A stretch of DNA of 64,000 bases from Thiomicrorhabdus xiamenensis (GTDB taxonomy: Bacteria; Pseudomonadota; Gammaproteobacteria; Thiomicrospirales; Thiomicrospiraceae), in assembly GCF_013282625.1 (NCBI RefSeq), contig NZ_CP054020.1, forward strand, positions 1,364,001 through 1,428,000, in the 5' to 3' direction. The position numbers and the translations under genes were made by a program. Position 1 is the stretch's first letter. Each line of letters opens with the position of its first letter. Positions 1-11,887 of the stretch are shown here, piece by piece. Under the pieces are notes generated by a model that was not told the origin of the DNA, searched no databases, and was given only the letters and a program-made list of their open reading frames with translations.

Positions 1-349
1 CCGCGACCGTGCCGGAATAAAGCACATCGTCTCCCATATTCGCCCCAGCATTAATTCCGGAAATGACCATATCCGGTTGAAATCCGAGCGCACCGTTAAC
101 CCCCAGATGAACACAGTCTGTCGGAGTACCGTTAACACTGTACTGAGTTGTATTCTTTTCGTCATCCTGCTTAACCAGATGGAGACGTAAAGGATTAACC
201 AGAGTCAGAGAATTACTTGCCGCGCTGCGGTTACGATCCGGAGCGATCAGAGTCAGGGATTGAATAGTCGGATGCCCTTGCAAACTCTGCAAGAGGGTTT
301 GAATGCCGGGGGCGAAATGGCCGTCATCATTCGAGATAAGAATTTTCAT
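1..349 (-). CDS. surE: 5'/3'-nucleotidase SurE, N-terminal part (cut by window edge)
   Basis: The leftward reading frame starts at the ATG at 347-349 and runs off the window, giving about 116 N-terminal residues. They start [10 protein letters not shown], the SurE metal-binding aspartate pair. [14 protein letters not shown] segment and [13 protein letters not shown] follow, both typical of the family. SurE is a metal-dependent phosphatase that dephosphorylates nucleoside monophosphates and is often linked to stationary-phase survival. The C-terminal half lies outside the window. The gene is divergent from the Smr-domain gene at 442, with 92 bp between them. Confidence 0.93.
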   Translation of the reverse strand, partial: MKILISNDDGHFAPGIQTLLQSLQGHPTIQSLTLIAPDRNRSAASNSLTLVNPLRLHLVKQDDEKNTTQYSVNGTPTDCVHLGVNGALGFQPDMVISGINAGANMGDDVLYSGTVA

Positions 350-441
350 TCAGTTTACAATACGTCTTAAATTTCAGCCTAATAATATAAACCATACCGG
401 CAGGCTTTAGCAAAATAACCCAATAAAAGTTTCTTGAAATT

Positions 442-987
442 ATGAGCAATGACGACCAAGACCTTTTCGCCGCAGCAATGAGCGATGTTACCCCTCTGAA
501 AAAGTCGAATAAAATCGAGTCTTATGACCGGGAAGAACAGATCGCCAAAAGCAAGCGCCTCCTCAGAGACAGTAAAAGGAAACGCATGCAAAAAACGCAT
601 CCGGAACTGGAGTTGGATCGAAAGCAGATTTTTTCCAAAGTCGGCGCCTTTGACAAATTGTTGTATTCACAGAAAGGCGTCCAACTGCGTGAAATCAATC
701 GTTTGAAAAACGGCGATTTTGCGGTTCAGGCGCTACTGGATCTGCATGGTAATACCGAAGAACAGGCCGAAATCCTTTTAAACCGGTTTCTGGCGGATGC
801 CATAGCGCAAAAGTTGCGTTTCATCCGCATTATTCACGGTAAAGGCTACAACTCGGAAAATGATTTTCCGGTACTGAAAAACCTGACAAACCAGGTATTA
901 CGTCAGTGTCGTCCGGTCATTGCATTTAGCAGTGCTGCAGAAAAAGACGGCGGCGTTGGAGCGGTAAACATCCTTCTTAAATCCTAA
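442..987 (+). CDS. Smr-domain protein (putative endonuclease, SmrA/YdaL-like)
   Basis: This 181-residue protein has a charged, probably helical N-terminal half and a C-terminal Smr domain from about residue 96. The domain shows the DLHG motif (residues 100-103), the HGKG motif (IIHGKG near 130-135) and the closing GAVNILL strand. Smr domains occur alone or at the C terminus of MutS2, and several are nicking or RNA/DNA endonucleases. The length matches the stand-alone proteobacterial form. It is divergent from surE and convergent with ftsB. The exact substrate cannot be read from sequence. Confidence 0.88.
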   Translation: MSNDDQDLFAAAMSDVTPLKKSNKIESYDREEQIAKSKRLLRDSKRKRMQKTHPELELDRKQIFSKVGAFDKLLYSQKGVQLREINRLKNGDFAVQALLDLHGNTEEQAEILLNRFLADAIAQKLRFIRIIHGKGYNSENDFPVLKNLTNQVLRQCRPVIAFSSAAEKDGGVGAVNILLKS

Positions 988-1116
988 AAATCCTTAGAAT
1001 CAAAAAGTTAAAGATGCTTTTTGAGAAAATTTAAAACGTAAACAATGCCGTGAAAAACGACTTTTGAATAGAATAGATTGACACGATTTCGTGTACAGAA
1101 GTGAACCAGGTTTAAA

Positions 1117-1473
1117 TCAGGAACTTTGATCGCTGTCGCGCGGACCATCCTTCTGTAAGGATTCGTCTTCAGAATCATTCTGAATGGTAATTGGAGCCAG
1201 TGGAATTACTTCGATAAAGACCTCGTTTGGTTTAACCATCCCGAGCACTTGACGTGCAATGGTTTCGATCCCTTCATCGGAAGTTTGCAATTCGTTGACT
1301 TCCTGTTTCAGAAGGCTGTTTTGCTGCTGCTGGTCGGCCAGCGTTCGATCAATCTCGTTAAGCTGTTGTTTCGCCTGCAGATAATCGCTAAAACCACCGT
1401 CGGATGACAGTAAACGCAAAAGAAAAACCACGCTTAAAAAGATCAAGAGGTAATTAAAGTATTTTAATTTCAT
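1117..1473 (-). CDS. ftsB: cell division protein FtsB
   Basis: This 118-residue bitopic protein has one transmembrane segment near the N terminus (YFNYLLIFLSVVFLLRLL). A glutamine-rich coiled coil (about residues 35-65) follows, then an acidic tail. This is the plan of FtsB/DivIC, which links FtsL and FtsQ in the divisome. The frame is open upstream, but the ATG at 1473 has a good AAGGAG site just before it, so I chose that start. Position directly downstream of eno is the usual gammaproteobacterial arrangement. The tail after about residue 80 is longer and more acidic than in E. coli FtsB (103 aa). Confidence 0.9.
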   Translation of the reverse strand: MKLKYFNYLLIFLSVVFLLRLLSSDGGFSDYLQAKQQLNEIDRTLADQQQQNSLLKQEVNELQTSDEGIETIARQVLGMVKPNEVFIEVIPLAPITIQNDSEDESLQKDGPRDSDQSS

Positions 1474-1552
1474 CCTAATCTCCTTAAAACGTGGCTTCAT
1501 TATCTATCCCGTATTCGACAGGATAGATCAATAACCGATTAATTCGCGTTAT

Positions 1553-2848
<1,296 letters not shown>

Positions 2849-2922
2849 TTAATGTAAATCTAAAAACTCTTGAATGAATCCATCAATTTTAAGGTGTTAT
2901 GATGACATTTTAATGAAGTTTC

Positions 2923-2963
2923 AAAATAAAGCCCCGAATTATAAGAATAAATTCAGGGCTTTT
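2923..2963 (-). terminator. intrinsic terminator after kdsA
   Basis: An interrupted inverted repeat GCCCcGAATT ... AATTCaGGGC has A/T-rich runs on both sides. On the minus strand the hairpin is followed by TTTATTTT, so it should end transcription from pyrG-kdsA before eno. Confidence 0.75.
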
Positions 2964-2976
2964 GATCTTTGAATGA

Positions 2977-3819
2977 CTAAATGTCCAGCAGGCTGTTTTC
3001 AATAAAGCCGTGCTTTTTAACCACCTGATCCAGTTCTTTCATGGTTTCAAGGAGTGGTTTCAAATTGCCTAAAGGCCACATGTTCGGGCCATCACTCAAG
3101 GCATTTTTCGGATCCGGGTGTGTCTCCATAAAGACGCCTGAAATACCTGCTGCAATTGCAGCACGTGCCAGAACCGGAACCATTTCACGCTGTCCGCCGG
3201 AAGTCGTACCCTGACCACCCGGCTGCTGAACCGAATGCGTCGCATCGAAAACGACCGGACAACCAGTACTGCGCATCTGTGCCAAACCGCGCATATCTGA
3301 GATCAACGTATTGTAGCCGAAAGAAGTACCACGATCGCAGACCATAATCTGTTCATTGCCGACCTCACGGGCTTTAGCGACAACCTGATCCATATCCCAA
3401 GGCGCTTGAAACTGCCCCTTCTTAATATTGACCGGTAGTCCCTGGCGGCAGACATTTTGAATAAAGTTGGTTTGTCGAACCAGAAACGCCGGAGTCTGCA
3501 TAACATCAACAACCGAAGCTACCTCATCCAAAGGGGTATCTTCATGGACATCAGTAAGAACCGGTACGCCGATTTCGTCTTTTACTTTCTGCAGAATGCG
3601 CAATCCTTCTTCGATCCCTAATCCACGGAAACTTTTGGTCGATGAACGGTTCGCTTTATCGTAAGAAGACTTATAGATAAACGGAATACCCAGTTCATCG
3701 GTCAATTCCTTCAGAGAGGCCGCTGTTGCCAACGCCATCTCTTCGGATTCAATGACGCATGGACCTGCAATCAGAAAAAGAGGCTTATCCAGACCTGCTT
3801 CGAAATGACATAGCTGCAT
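2977..3819 (-). CDS. kdsA: 3-deoxy-8-phosphooctulonate (KDO-8-P) synthase
   Basis: This 280-residue enzyme condenses phosphoenolpyruvate with arabinose 5-phosphate to give KDO-8-phosphate for the lipopolysaccharide inner core. Visible motifs are GPCVIES near the N terminus, [11 protein letters not shown], the [19 protein letters not shown] block and [12 protein letters not shown]. The open frame extends 14 codons into the end of pyrG. I chose the ATG at 3819 because it matches the family N terminus and lies 4 bp after the pyrG stop. The pyrG-kdsA-eno order is conserved in gammaproteobacteria. Confidence 0.97.
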   Translation of the reverse strand: MQLCHFEAGLDKPLFLIAGPCVIESEEMALATAASLKELTDELGIPFIYKSSYDKANRSSTKSFRGLGIEEGLRILQKVKDEIGVPVLTDVHEDTPLDEVASVVDVMQTPAFLVRQTNFIQNVCRQGLPVNIKKGQFQAPWDMDQVVAKAREVGNEQIMVCDRGTSFGYNTLISDMRGLAQMRSTGCPVVFDATHSVQQPGGQGTTSGGQREMVPVLARAAIAAGISGVFMETHPDPKNALSDGPNMWPLGNLKPLLETMKELDQVVKKHGFIENSLLDI

Positions 3820-3823
3820 ATTT

Positions 3824-5458
<1,635 letters not shown>

Positions 5459-5651
5459 CTAGGGTCACTTTTTGAAGAAAAAAAGAACTTAAAGAATTAA
5501 GTATTTGAGTCATCAGAATGGAAGCGCATTATAGCCTATAAGTGCGTATTCAGCAATGCGTTTCCCAAAAAAGCGCCGTAAAAAAGCTTATTTGCGCAAA
5601 CGGGTTGACGTTATCGCTTATTAACGCATTTTCAAACGCACTTGCGAACTC

Positions 5652-7118
5652 TTAACTGTTGTCGAGCAGCGGAATTTCCATGCCTTCGGAAAGCAAGCCC
5701 AGCCATTGCCATAATGCAACCTGATCGAAGCCGCCGAGATTACAGTTATCGCCCGATGACTTTCTTAATCCCAGCACGCTAAAACCGTTTTCATCGCTAT
5801 TAGACTCATGCATATATTCACGCGAAACCAATACCGGCCAGTCTATCCTTTCCCAGTAAGGGATTTTCTGCTCCTGAAAAAAATTCTTCAGATCTTTCTT
5901 GGAAAACGGGAATGCGCTGTGTGTTTTCACCTCGGACAAAGGACGAATATCCGCAACCTGCGGCGCCCTATTAAGCTGCCCAGACCCCCAAAAGCACCAG
6001 CGCGACTCGACTTTCGTGCCCGGCGACAATAAAGCAGCGCTAAATACTGAAGCATTAAACGCCTTTGTTTCAGGCTCCTTGAGCAGATACAGCCGATCTT
6101 TGTAGATTCTAAATTCAAGCCCTTGCGGTAACTTATAAGCAAGCCGGTGATTCTTTCCGGTAAACGGCCGATACCAGTATTGTTCGAGCCATGCAAAATG
6201 CACGCGATTGACAAGAATTTTATTCCCCGCAAGATGCTTAAGCCAGTATTGCACTAGATTCTTATGTTCCGGCCAATCCAGCTCTGGATGTTTTTCCAGG
6301 TACAGTGCCGTTGCAAGCTCGGGTTGCAACTGCAGTCGAGCTAAACGTTCAAGCAGATCTTGGCTTTCCTGAGCGTTTTTGGCAGTTTCCGCAAGGTTAT
6401 GTACCGCACCGGGAACTTCTTGTTGCAGTTCAGGCACAATCTTCCGTCTCAGCCAGTTACGACGAAACATTAAGTCTGCGTTACTTGGATCCTCGATCCA
6501 CTGAAGGTTTTCGACTTTGGCGTAGGCACTCAAGTCATTTCGGGAAAAAGTCAATAAAGGCCTGAGTAACCATTTCTGCCGCTTTCGTTGAATTTCGGGC
6601 ATGGCGGACAAACCACCGATTCCGGTTTGCCGCAGGCTGTTCAGTAAAAAAGTTTCCGCCTGATCGTTTTCGTGGTGCGCGGTCAACAGGACCTCGTTCT
6701 CGGCAAGATCGGAAAACAATGCCTGATAGCGTGCTTGACGTGCTACAGCCTCCAACCCCTGACGATTACGAGAGGTAATACAAACATTAATCGATTTAAA
6801 AGGAATCGACCATTGCCGGCATAAATCGCGACAAAAGGCTTGCCAGCCTGACGAATGGGATTGCAACTGATGATTAATATGCACGGCACGGCACGGAATG
6901 GATAATTGCGAACAGAGATGAAGCAGCACAGCCGAATCAAGACCGCCACTCAATGCAACAACCAGTGACGGGCTTGTCAGATCGGTTTTACGAAGAAGAG
7001 AATGCACGCTTTGCGAAAAAGCAGCGCTGATCGATCCGCGATCATCGTGCAACAGGCTCTCGTCCGATAGGTTGGCGTTATGAATGCAATAGTAAGACGC
7101 TGCAGGGTAATCGGACAT
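5652..7118 (-). CDS. tilS: tRNA(Ile)-lysidine synthetase
   Basis: This 488-residue protein has the PP-loop motif SGGLDSAVLLHL (about residues 57-68) and a LTAHHENDQAETFLLNSLRQTG block. It also has the RPLLTFSRNDLSAYA and DPSNADLMFRRNWLR segments typical of TilS. It modifies C34 of tRNA-Ile(CAU) to lysidine so that AUA is decoded as isoleucine. The C-terminal domain is diverged, which is usual. It follows accA on the same strand after a hairpin. An accA-tilS order is common in gammaproteobacteria. Confidence 0.95.
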   Translation of the reverse strand: MSDYPAASYYCIHNANLSDESLLHDDRGSISAAFSQSVHSLLRKTDLTSPSLVVALSGGLDSAVLLHLCSQLSIPCRAVHINHQLQSHSSGWQAFCRDLCRQWSIPFKSINVCITSRNRQGLEAVARQARYQALFSDLAENEVLLTAHHENDQAETFLLNSLRQTGIGGLSAMPEIQRKRQKWLLRPLLTFSRNDLSAYAKVENLQWIEDPSNADLMFRRNWLRRKIVPELQQEVPGAVHNLAETAKNAQESQDLLERLARLQLQPELATALYLEKHPELDWPEHKNLVQYWLKHLAGNKILVNRVHFAWLEQYWYRPFTGKNHRLAYKLPQGLEFRIYKDRLYLLKEPETKAFNASVFSAALLSPGTKVESRWCFWGSGQLNRAPQVADIRPLSEVKTHSAFPFSKKDLKNFFQEQKIPYWERIDWPVLVSREYMHESNSDENGFSVLGLRKSSGDNCNLGGFDQVALWQWLGLLSEGMEIPLLDNS

Positions 7119-7159
7119 AGATTAAACGAAAGAAAAAACTGAAACCGAAGACAGCAAGC

Positions 7160-7192
7160 AAACTGCATTCCCGAGATCGGAATGCAGTTTTG
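7160..7192 (-). terminator. hairpin between accA and tilS
   Basis: An 11-bp perfect inverted repeat, AACTGCATTCC and GGAATGCAGTT, has a 7-nt loop. It sits between the accA stop and the tilS start. The T-run is weak on the minus strand, so it may attenuate rather than fully terminate. Confidence 0.5.
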
Positions 7193-7200
7193 TGAACAGT

Positions 7201-8154
7201 TTAACCTTCAAAGTTTCCATAATTCATATAACGCTCGTAGCGACTGCCGAGAAGATCGTCAATCGAACGCGTTTTGAGATTAGCCAACTGTGACAGAATT
7301 GCAGATTTCAGGCTTTCCGCCGCTTTGTCATAATTGCGATGCGCCCCACCCAGAGGTTCTTCGATAATTTCATCGACCAGCCCCAGTTCTTTAAGACGCG
7401 TAGCGGTAATACCAAGCGCTTCCGCGGCATCGGCTGCATTAGCGGCATTCTTCCAAAGAATTGACGCACACCCCTCAGGTGAAATAACCGAGTAAGTCGT
7501 ATACTGCATCATCATAGTGACGTCGCCGACACCGATTGCCAAAGCACCACCGGAACCGCCTTCTCCGATAACCGTACAGATAACCGGAACTTTAAGTTCC
7601 GCCATTTCGATCAGATTGCGGGCAATCGCTTCACTTTGACCGCGTTCTTCGGCATTGATCCCAGGGTATGCTCCCGGAGTGTCGATGAATGTCAAGATCG
7701 GAAGATTGAATCGTTCCGCCATTTTCATCAGGCGAAGCGCTTTGCGGTAACCTTCTGGACGAGGCATACCAAAGTTGCGGCGAATCTTCTCTTTGGTATC
7801 ACGCCCTTTCTCCTGCGCAATTACCATTACCGATTGGCCGTCAATTCTTGCCAGACCGCCGACAATTGCTTCGTCATCGGCAAAAGCGCGGTCACCGTGC
7901 AGTTCTTTGAATTCAGTAAAGATACGCGGAATATAATCCAGCGCATAAGGACGCTGCGGATGTCTGCAGAGCTTCGAGATCTGAACATCACTGAGTTTGC
8001 TGAAAATAGATTGCGTCAATTTTGTGCTTTTCTCTTCCAACGCCGAAATCTCATGCACCAGATCCATATCGTCGCTTTCCAAGTGACGCAATTCTTCGAT
8101 CTTTGCTTCCAGTTCAGCGATAGGCTGTTCAAAATCCAAAAAATCTAACTTCAT
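7201..8154 (-). CDS. accA: acetyl-CoA carboxylase, carboxyltransferase alpha subunit
   Basis: This 317-residue subunit works with AccD to transfer the carboxyl group from biotin to acetyl-CoA, the committed step of fatty acid synthesis. The crotonase-like fold shows [30 protein letters not shown] and the oxyanion region [16 protein letters not shown] helical N-terminal segment (about residues 1-60) is as in E. coli AccA (319 aa). The start has the expected [20 protein letters not shown] terminus. Confidence 0.98.
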   Translation of the reverse strand: MKLDFLDFEQPIAELEAKIEELRHLESDDMDLVHEISALEEKSTKLTQSIFSKLSDVQISKLCRHPQRPYALDYIPRIFTEFKELHGDRAFADDEAIVGGLARIDGQSVMVIAQEKGRDTKEKIRRNFGMPRPEGYRKALRLMKMAERFNLPILTFIDTPGAYPGINAEERGQSEAIARNLIEMAELKVPVICTVIGEGGSGGALAIGVGDVTMMMQYTTYSVISPEGCASILWKNAANAADAAEALGITATRLKELGLVDEIIEEPLGGAHRNYDKAAESLKSAILSQLANLKTRSIDDLLGSRYERYMNYGNFEG

Positions 8155-8452
8155 AATTCTTTATCCATCTTCAGACAGTTTGACACGGTGCAATTTATAA
8201 CAATGCAAATTATTCGCGCATTTTAACAAAACTTGCTGCCTTTAAAGGCTTTTTGTCATCACTTCCACTACACAAAGCGCGTAACCGATTGTATTTGCAA
8301 ATAATAATGACCGCAAAATACCATCCGGACCGAAAATTGACCTTTCGAACTTTCAGTTTATTATTATTTACTGAATAATAGCGAACCGTATTTTTCGACG
8401 ACCGTTAAAATTTTTTTAACGCGGTTACGGTAAACAATCCAAGGAACTTTTT
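8155..8452. other. divergent intergenic region accA / DUF481 gene
   Basis: No gene is visible. The region is A/T-rich and must hold both divergent promoters. An inverted repeat built around GTTAAAA and TTTTAAC (about 8402-8427) lies just before the DUF481 gene and could be an operator or a leader hairpin. I see no tRNA or conserved RNA. Confidence 0.5.
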
Positions 8453-9199
8453 ATGCACTTAAACCGTCACAATTCCACAACTAAACGATCCGGCATCGTT
8501 CTATCCACTTTACTGGCGGCCACACTGGCGAGCCCGGTCATGGCTGACGGCCTTAGCGGATCCGGTGAACTCGGTTACAGCGATTCCGACGGAAACACTG
8601 TCAGCACTTCACTCTACGGGTCATTAAAAGCCAAATACACTCAGCCGGTGTACGAAGTAAAAACACTGATCGAAGCCAACTATAAGTCTGAAAATGATAT
8701 CCAGACCCAAGAGCGTTATTTGCTAGATGCACAGATGAACCGTTTCTACAACGAAGCACACAACTACTACAGCTTCGTGGGCGCACGTTTTGAAAAGAGT
8801 AAATTTGAAGGTGTTGATCTGGACGCTACCTATACGCTAGGTTTGGGTAAAGAGTTGTACAAGACAACCAGCACCCAGTTCCTTGTTGAATTGGGTGTGG
8901 GTTACCAGACCATTGATTACTCCGACGATTTCGGCAACGGATCTGAAGACCAGGTAATCGGTCGCTTTAAAGCCGAGGTCACCCATAAATTGACCCAATA
9001 CGCGGACTTCTCGCAGGATGTAACCGCTACCTTTGGTGAAGCCAACACGAAAACCGAAGCCAATACCGCCGTCAAAGTCAAAATGGCGGAGAAACTGCGT
9101 CTAAGCGTCGGTTACAAATACCGTCATAACTCCGATCCGGCCGACGGCGCTCTGAAACTGGATACCCAAACACTTGTCACGCTGGTATACGATTTCTAA
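8453..9199 (+). CDS. DUF481-family outer-membrane beta-barrel protein
   Basis: This 248-residue protein has a signal peptide (LSTLLAATLASPVMA, cleavage near residue 31). A body of alternating hydrophobic/polar strands follows, ending in LVTLVYDF; the terminal Phe is typical of outer-membrane barrels. The opening GSGELGYSDSDGNTVSTSLYG and overall length fit DUF481 (the family of E. coli YdiY). Function is unknown. It stands alone, and a GAGGCGGA/TCCGCCTC hairpin follows the stop. Confidence 0.8.
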   Translation: MHLNRHNSTTKRSGIVLSTLLAATLASPVMADGLSGSGELGYSDSDGNTVSTSLYGSLKAKYTQPVYEVKTLIEANYKSENDIQTQERYLLDAQMNRFYNEAHNYYSFVGARFEKSKFEGVDLDATYTLGLGKELYKTTSTQFLVELGVGYQTIDYSDDFGNGSEDQVIGRFKAEVTHKLTQYADFSQDVTATFGEANTKTEANTAVKVKMAEKLRLSVGYKYRHNSDPADGALKLDTQTLVTLVYDF

Positions 9200-9227
9200 A
9201 CTTGATCCATTACACTTGTTCAATATC

Positions 9228-9251
9228 GAGGCGGAACGCTTACTCCGCCTC
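9228..9251 (+). terminator. hairpin after DUF481 gene
   Basis: A perfect 8-bp stem GAGGCGGA / TCCGCCTC with an 8-nt loop lies 29 bp after the stop codon. There is no U-run, so termination is likely but not certain. Confidence 0.4.
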
Positions 9252-9406
9252 ATCACGCTGAGGCCTTCTTGCCCTCTCACTACGCGGCCACACATCTACT
9301 TCAGTCTTCCCCAGATCTATATCCCTATAAAAAAGGCTTGCTTATTCCAGAATTCCTTTTCGTTAATAATACGGTTTTATACAAGTGTTCTTAGTAAACC
9401 AATTCA

Positions 9407-9568
9407 ATGCATTTTCGACGCAAAGCCTTCCTCCGATACACTGTTAAATCACTTGCACTTTCTACCTTTTTTTCAGCCCACTCAGCTTTAGGATTTTCCA
9501 CCGAAGACTGGGACATTCCCGTCGCATCCGGAGAACCCATATTTCTTTTTTACAAAAAGGAATGGTAG
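9407..9568 (+). CDS. small putative exported protein (53 aa), unknown
   Basis: An ATG at 9407 opens a 53-codon frame. Its N terminus, MHFRRKAFLRYTVKSLALS, is basic and then hydrophobic like an export signal. RKAFLR resembles a twin-arginine motif with Lys in the second position. After a likely AxA-type cleavage (SAHSALG) only about 25 residues remain (STEDWDIPVASGEPIFLFYKKEW). It may be a real small secreted protein, or the leftover 5' end of a larger gene. No strong ribosome site is visible and the name is unknown. Confidence 0.35.
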   Translation: MHFRRKAFLRYTVKSLALSTFFSAHSALGFSTEDWDIPVASGEPIFLFYKKEW

Positions 9569-9625
9569 AACCTTAAAAAAGGATGCTAATTATATGTTTT
9601 TACACAAATATAAACAATCTTTACT

Positions 9626-11377
9626 CTATTGTTTAAATTTGTTTACATTGCGATAAATTTTCAACATCGTCTGATGCTGCTCAGCGCTGGAAAAGATTCC
9701 TATTCCGGTCGGAGCCCCCCAAAACTGCATGGAACCGTCAAGATGAGCTAAAACCTTATCCGCCACCTGATTACCGAATAGAGCCTGTACTGCGCTTGTA
9801 TCCTGAATGCCGTCGCTCGTTTCATCGAGCATAATTTCCAAAGCAAATTCAAACGCTTTGTAGATCGAATAGCGCTTGTCGTTCGGATCGATAAAGAACC
9901 AAACGCCTGCAAGTGATTCCAGCGCTTCCTCGAATTCCTGTGCCGCCAATAAGCACCAGAATTTAAGCTGCAGGCAGTTTATGCCGGCCCAGAAACTTCC
10001 CTTATCAGCCATCAGACCGATCAAGGACGCAACGCCCTGGTGGTCACTCAAACCCAACTGGTCGATAAGATCGACGATTTGCAATGGATCCTGATGATCC
10101 GGATAAGTCAGCAGCGCTTCTCGTAAAAGTCGTCCGAAGTTTTGATTTGCATCGACAATTTCATGTTTAGGGTAAACTTCGGACATACCGGGAACGATAA
10201 TTCTGCACGCTTCAAAACCGTAGTGATTGTAATTGGCGACAAACACGTCCGTACCCTGTTGGTAGACCAGTTCACAAAGATGTTTCCACTGTTGCTCAAC
10301 ATTGCCGGTAAAATCCCAGGCGACGAATTCGTAATCGAAATCTCTGGACACAAAGTGGCTGTGAATGAGCCCGCTAGAGTCGATAAAGTGGTTTTCAATA
10401 TTTTCGTCCGATGCAACATCAAACTGATCGAAACTCGGTGTCTGGAAGCCATCCAACTCTTTGAGATGACGGCCTTGCAGAGATTCGGTCAAGGTTCTTT
10501 CCAGCGCAACTTCAAAAATCGGATGCGCGCCGAATGACGCGAAACAACGGCCGCTTGCCTGATGGAACAGCGTAACGTTCATGACCGGGAAAATACCGCC
10601 CAATGAAGCGTCGCGCACTTCGGTATAAATTTCTTCGTCCTGCAGTGCCGCTATCGCTGTAGCGACCTGTGGAAACTGATCAAGAACATCCTGCGGAACA
10701 AGCGGCAAGCAAATATTTTCACGCAATATACGGTTTTTAACCCATCGCTCGAACACCTCGGACAGCCCCTGTACCTGCGCTTCCAGAGCGCTGTTACCTG
10801 CGGACAAGCCGTTACTGGCATACAGGTTACTGAGCAGGTTCATCGGGAAATAGCAGGTCTCCCCTGTCTTCTGCGACATTAAAGGTAAGGCACGAATCTG
10901 ATCGGCATGATCATTCAGACTCAAAAAAGTATCGAATTCAAAATCCTCTTCGGTGAAGTCTGCATATTCCTCACTATGGCTCAGATCCGCATAAAAACGC
11001 CACAATTCAGGATTCAGCATCTGCTTGAAATTTTTACGGTCATACGATTTTTCATTCGGATAATACAACCAGTCGTTTTCGCTTGCTGCAAAGTCGCTTT
11101 CCAGCCAGAAGTCGGAAAAGAAATAATTGGTCGACAAGCGCTCAAGATATTCACCCAATGCGCTGGCAAGCGTGGCCTTTTCCGAAGCACCTTTGCCATT
11201 GGTAAAAATCCCCGGACAGCTGTTTTCATAGATATGCAGTGAATGAATTCCCGGAACCGGGTTTAACGTCAACCCTTCACGGATATCGAACCCGACTTCC
11301 GACAGTATCGAACTGAGATGGGATATGGATTCTTCAAGGGGTTTCACCTTGCCTTTAATAAAAGTTGCTTCGCTCAC
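9626..11377 (-). CDS. ycaO: YcaO-domain protein (S12 methylthiotransferase accessory factor type)
   Basis: This 583-residue protein has the layout and length of E. coli YcaO (586 aa). The N terminus has FTNGKGASEKATLASALGEYLERLSTNYF, and a central block is ASNGLSAGNSALEAQVQGLSEVFERWVKNRI. YcaO enzymes use ATP to activate amide backbones; the stand-alone E. coli form has been linked to RimO-dependent beta-methylthiolation of ribosomal protein S12. No precursor-peptide or dehydrogenase gene for azoline natural products lies beside it, so I favour the housekeeping role. Confidence 0.88.
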   Translation of the reverse strand: MSEATFIKGKVKPLEESISHLSSILSEVGFDIREGLTLNPVPGIHSLHIYENSCPGIFTNGKGASEKATLASALGEYLERLSTNYFFSDFWLESDFAASENDWLYYPNEKSYDRKNFKQMLNPELWRFYADLSHSEEYADFTEEDFEFDTFLSLNDHADQIRALPLMSQKTGETCYFPMNLLSNLYASNGLSAGNSALEAQVQGLSEVFERWVKNRILRENICLPLVPQDVLDQFPQVATAIAALQDEEIYTEVRDASLGGIFPVMNVTLFHQASGRCFASFGAHPIFEVALERTLTESLQGRHLKELDGFQTPSFDQFDVASDENIENHFIDSSGLIHSHFVSRDFDYEFVAWDFTGNVEQQWKHLCELVYQQGTDVFVANYNHYGFEACRIIVPGMSEVYPKHEIVDANQNFGRLLREALLTYPDHQDPLQIVDLIDQLGLSDHQGVASLIGLMADKGSFWAGINCLQLKFWCLLAAQEFEEALESLAGVWFFIDPNDKRYSIYKAFEFALEIMLDETSDGIQDTSAVQALFGNQVADKVLAHLDGSMQFWGAPTGIGIFSSAEQHQTMLKIYRNVNKFKQ

Positions 11378-11536
11378 AGAACGCTCCTCGTTATTCGTAT
11401 TTTTTAGTATAAGTTTGCTTATTTTGGGCTAAGTAATTTTGATGAGTGGTTATTAAGATAAATCAGTAGAATGAAGAACAACCTAGCATTTTATTCAGGT
11501 ATTTCTGTCATATTTCGAGCGACTGAAGGAGGCTAT

Positions 11537-11815
11537 ATGAAGAGAAGTTTACCCTTAACCGTTTTGGCAAGCGGGCTATTTTCACTTCCGGTTCTTGCCG
11601 AACCACATCCGGGGCAGGAACTCCACGCCAGTGCAAACTGCATGAAGTGTCACGCGTCCCAACCTTATGACCCGGTCAAAACCCCTACCTATGAGAAACT
11701 TGTCAAAGCGGTCGCATTCTGTAACAACAACCTGAACACCGGAATGTTCGAGGATGAAGTGGAACAGTTGGCGGACTATCTCAATCAGGAATACTATAAA
11801 CATCCGAAACCCTAA
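11537..11815 (+). CDS. small periplasmic mono-heme cytochrome c-like protein
   Basis: This is a 92-residue protein with a cleavable signal peptide (MKRSLPLTVLASGLFSLPVLA, cleavage about residue 21). A single CMKCH heme-binding motif follows at residues 35-39. Met70 in NTGMFEDEV is a possible distal ligand. The C-terminal helix (EDEVEQLADYLNQEYY) is typical of small class I cytochromes. The open frame extends upstream, but GAAGGAGG lies at the right distance from the ATG at 11537. It is a likely electron carrier; the partner is unknown. An intrinsic terminator follows at once. Confidence 0.8.
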   Translation: MKRSLPLTVLASGLFSLPVLAEPHPGQELHASANCMKCHASQPYDPVKTPTYEKLVKAVAFCNNNLNTGMFEDEVEQLADYLNQEYYKHPKP

Positions 11816-11839
11816 TAAAATTAGACTCGTCCGATAAAC

Positions 11840-11872
11840 AAAAGCCATATATTCAACGATATATGGCTTTTT
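11840..11872 (+). terminator. intrinsic terminator after mini-cytochrome c
   Basis: The hairpin AAAAGCCATATA ... TATATGGCTTTTT has a U-run on the plus strand and a matching A-run on the other side. It can serve both the cytochrome gene and the convergent gene ending at 11888. Confidence 0.85.
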
Positions 11873-11887
11873 CCGTTTAAAAGCGGC

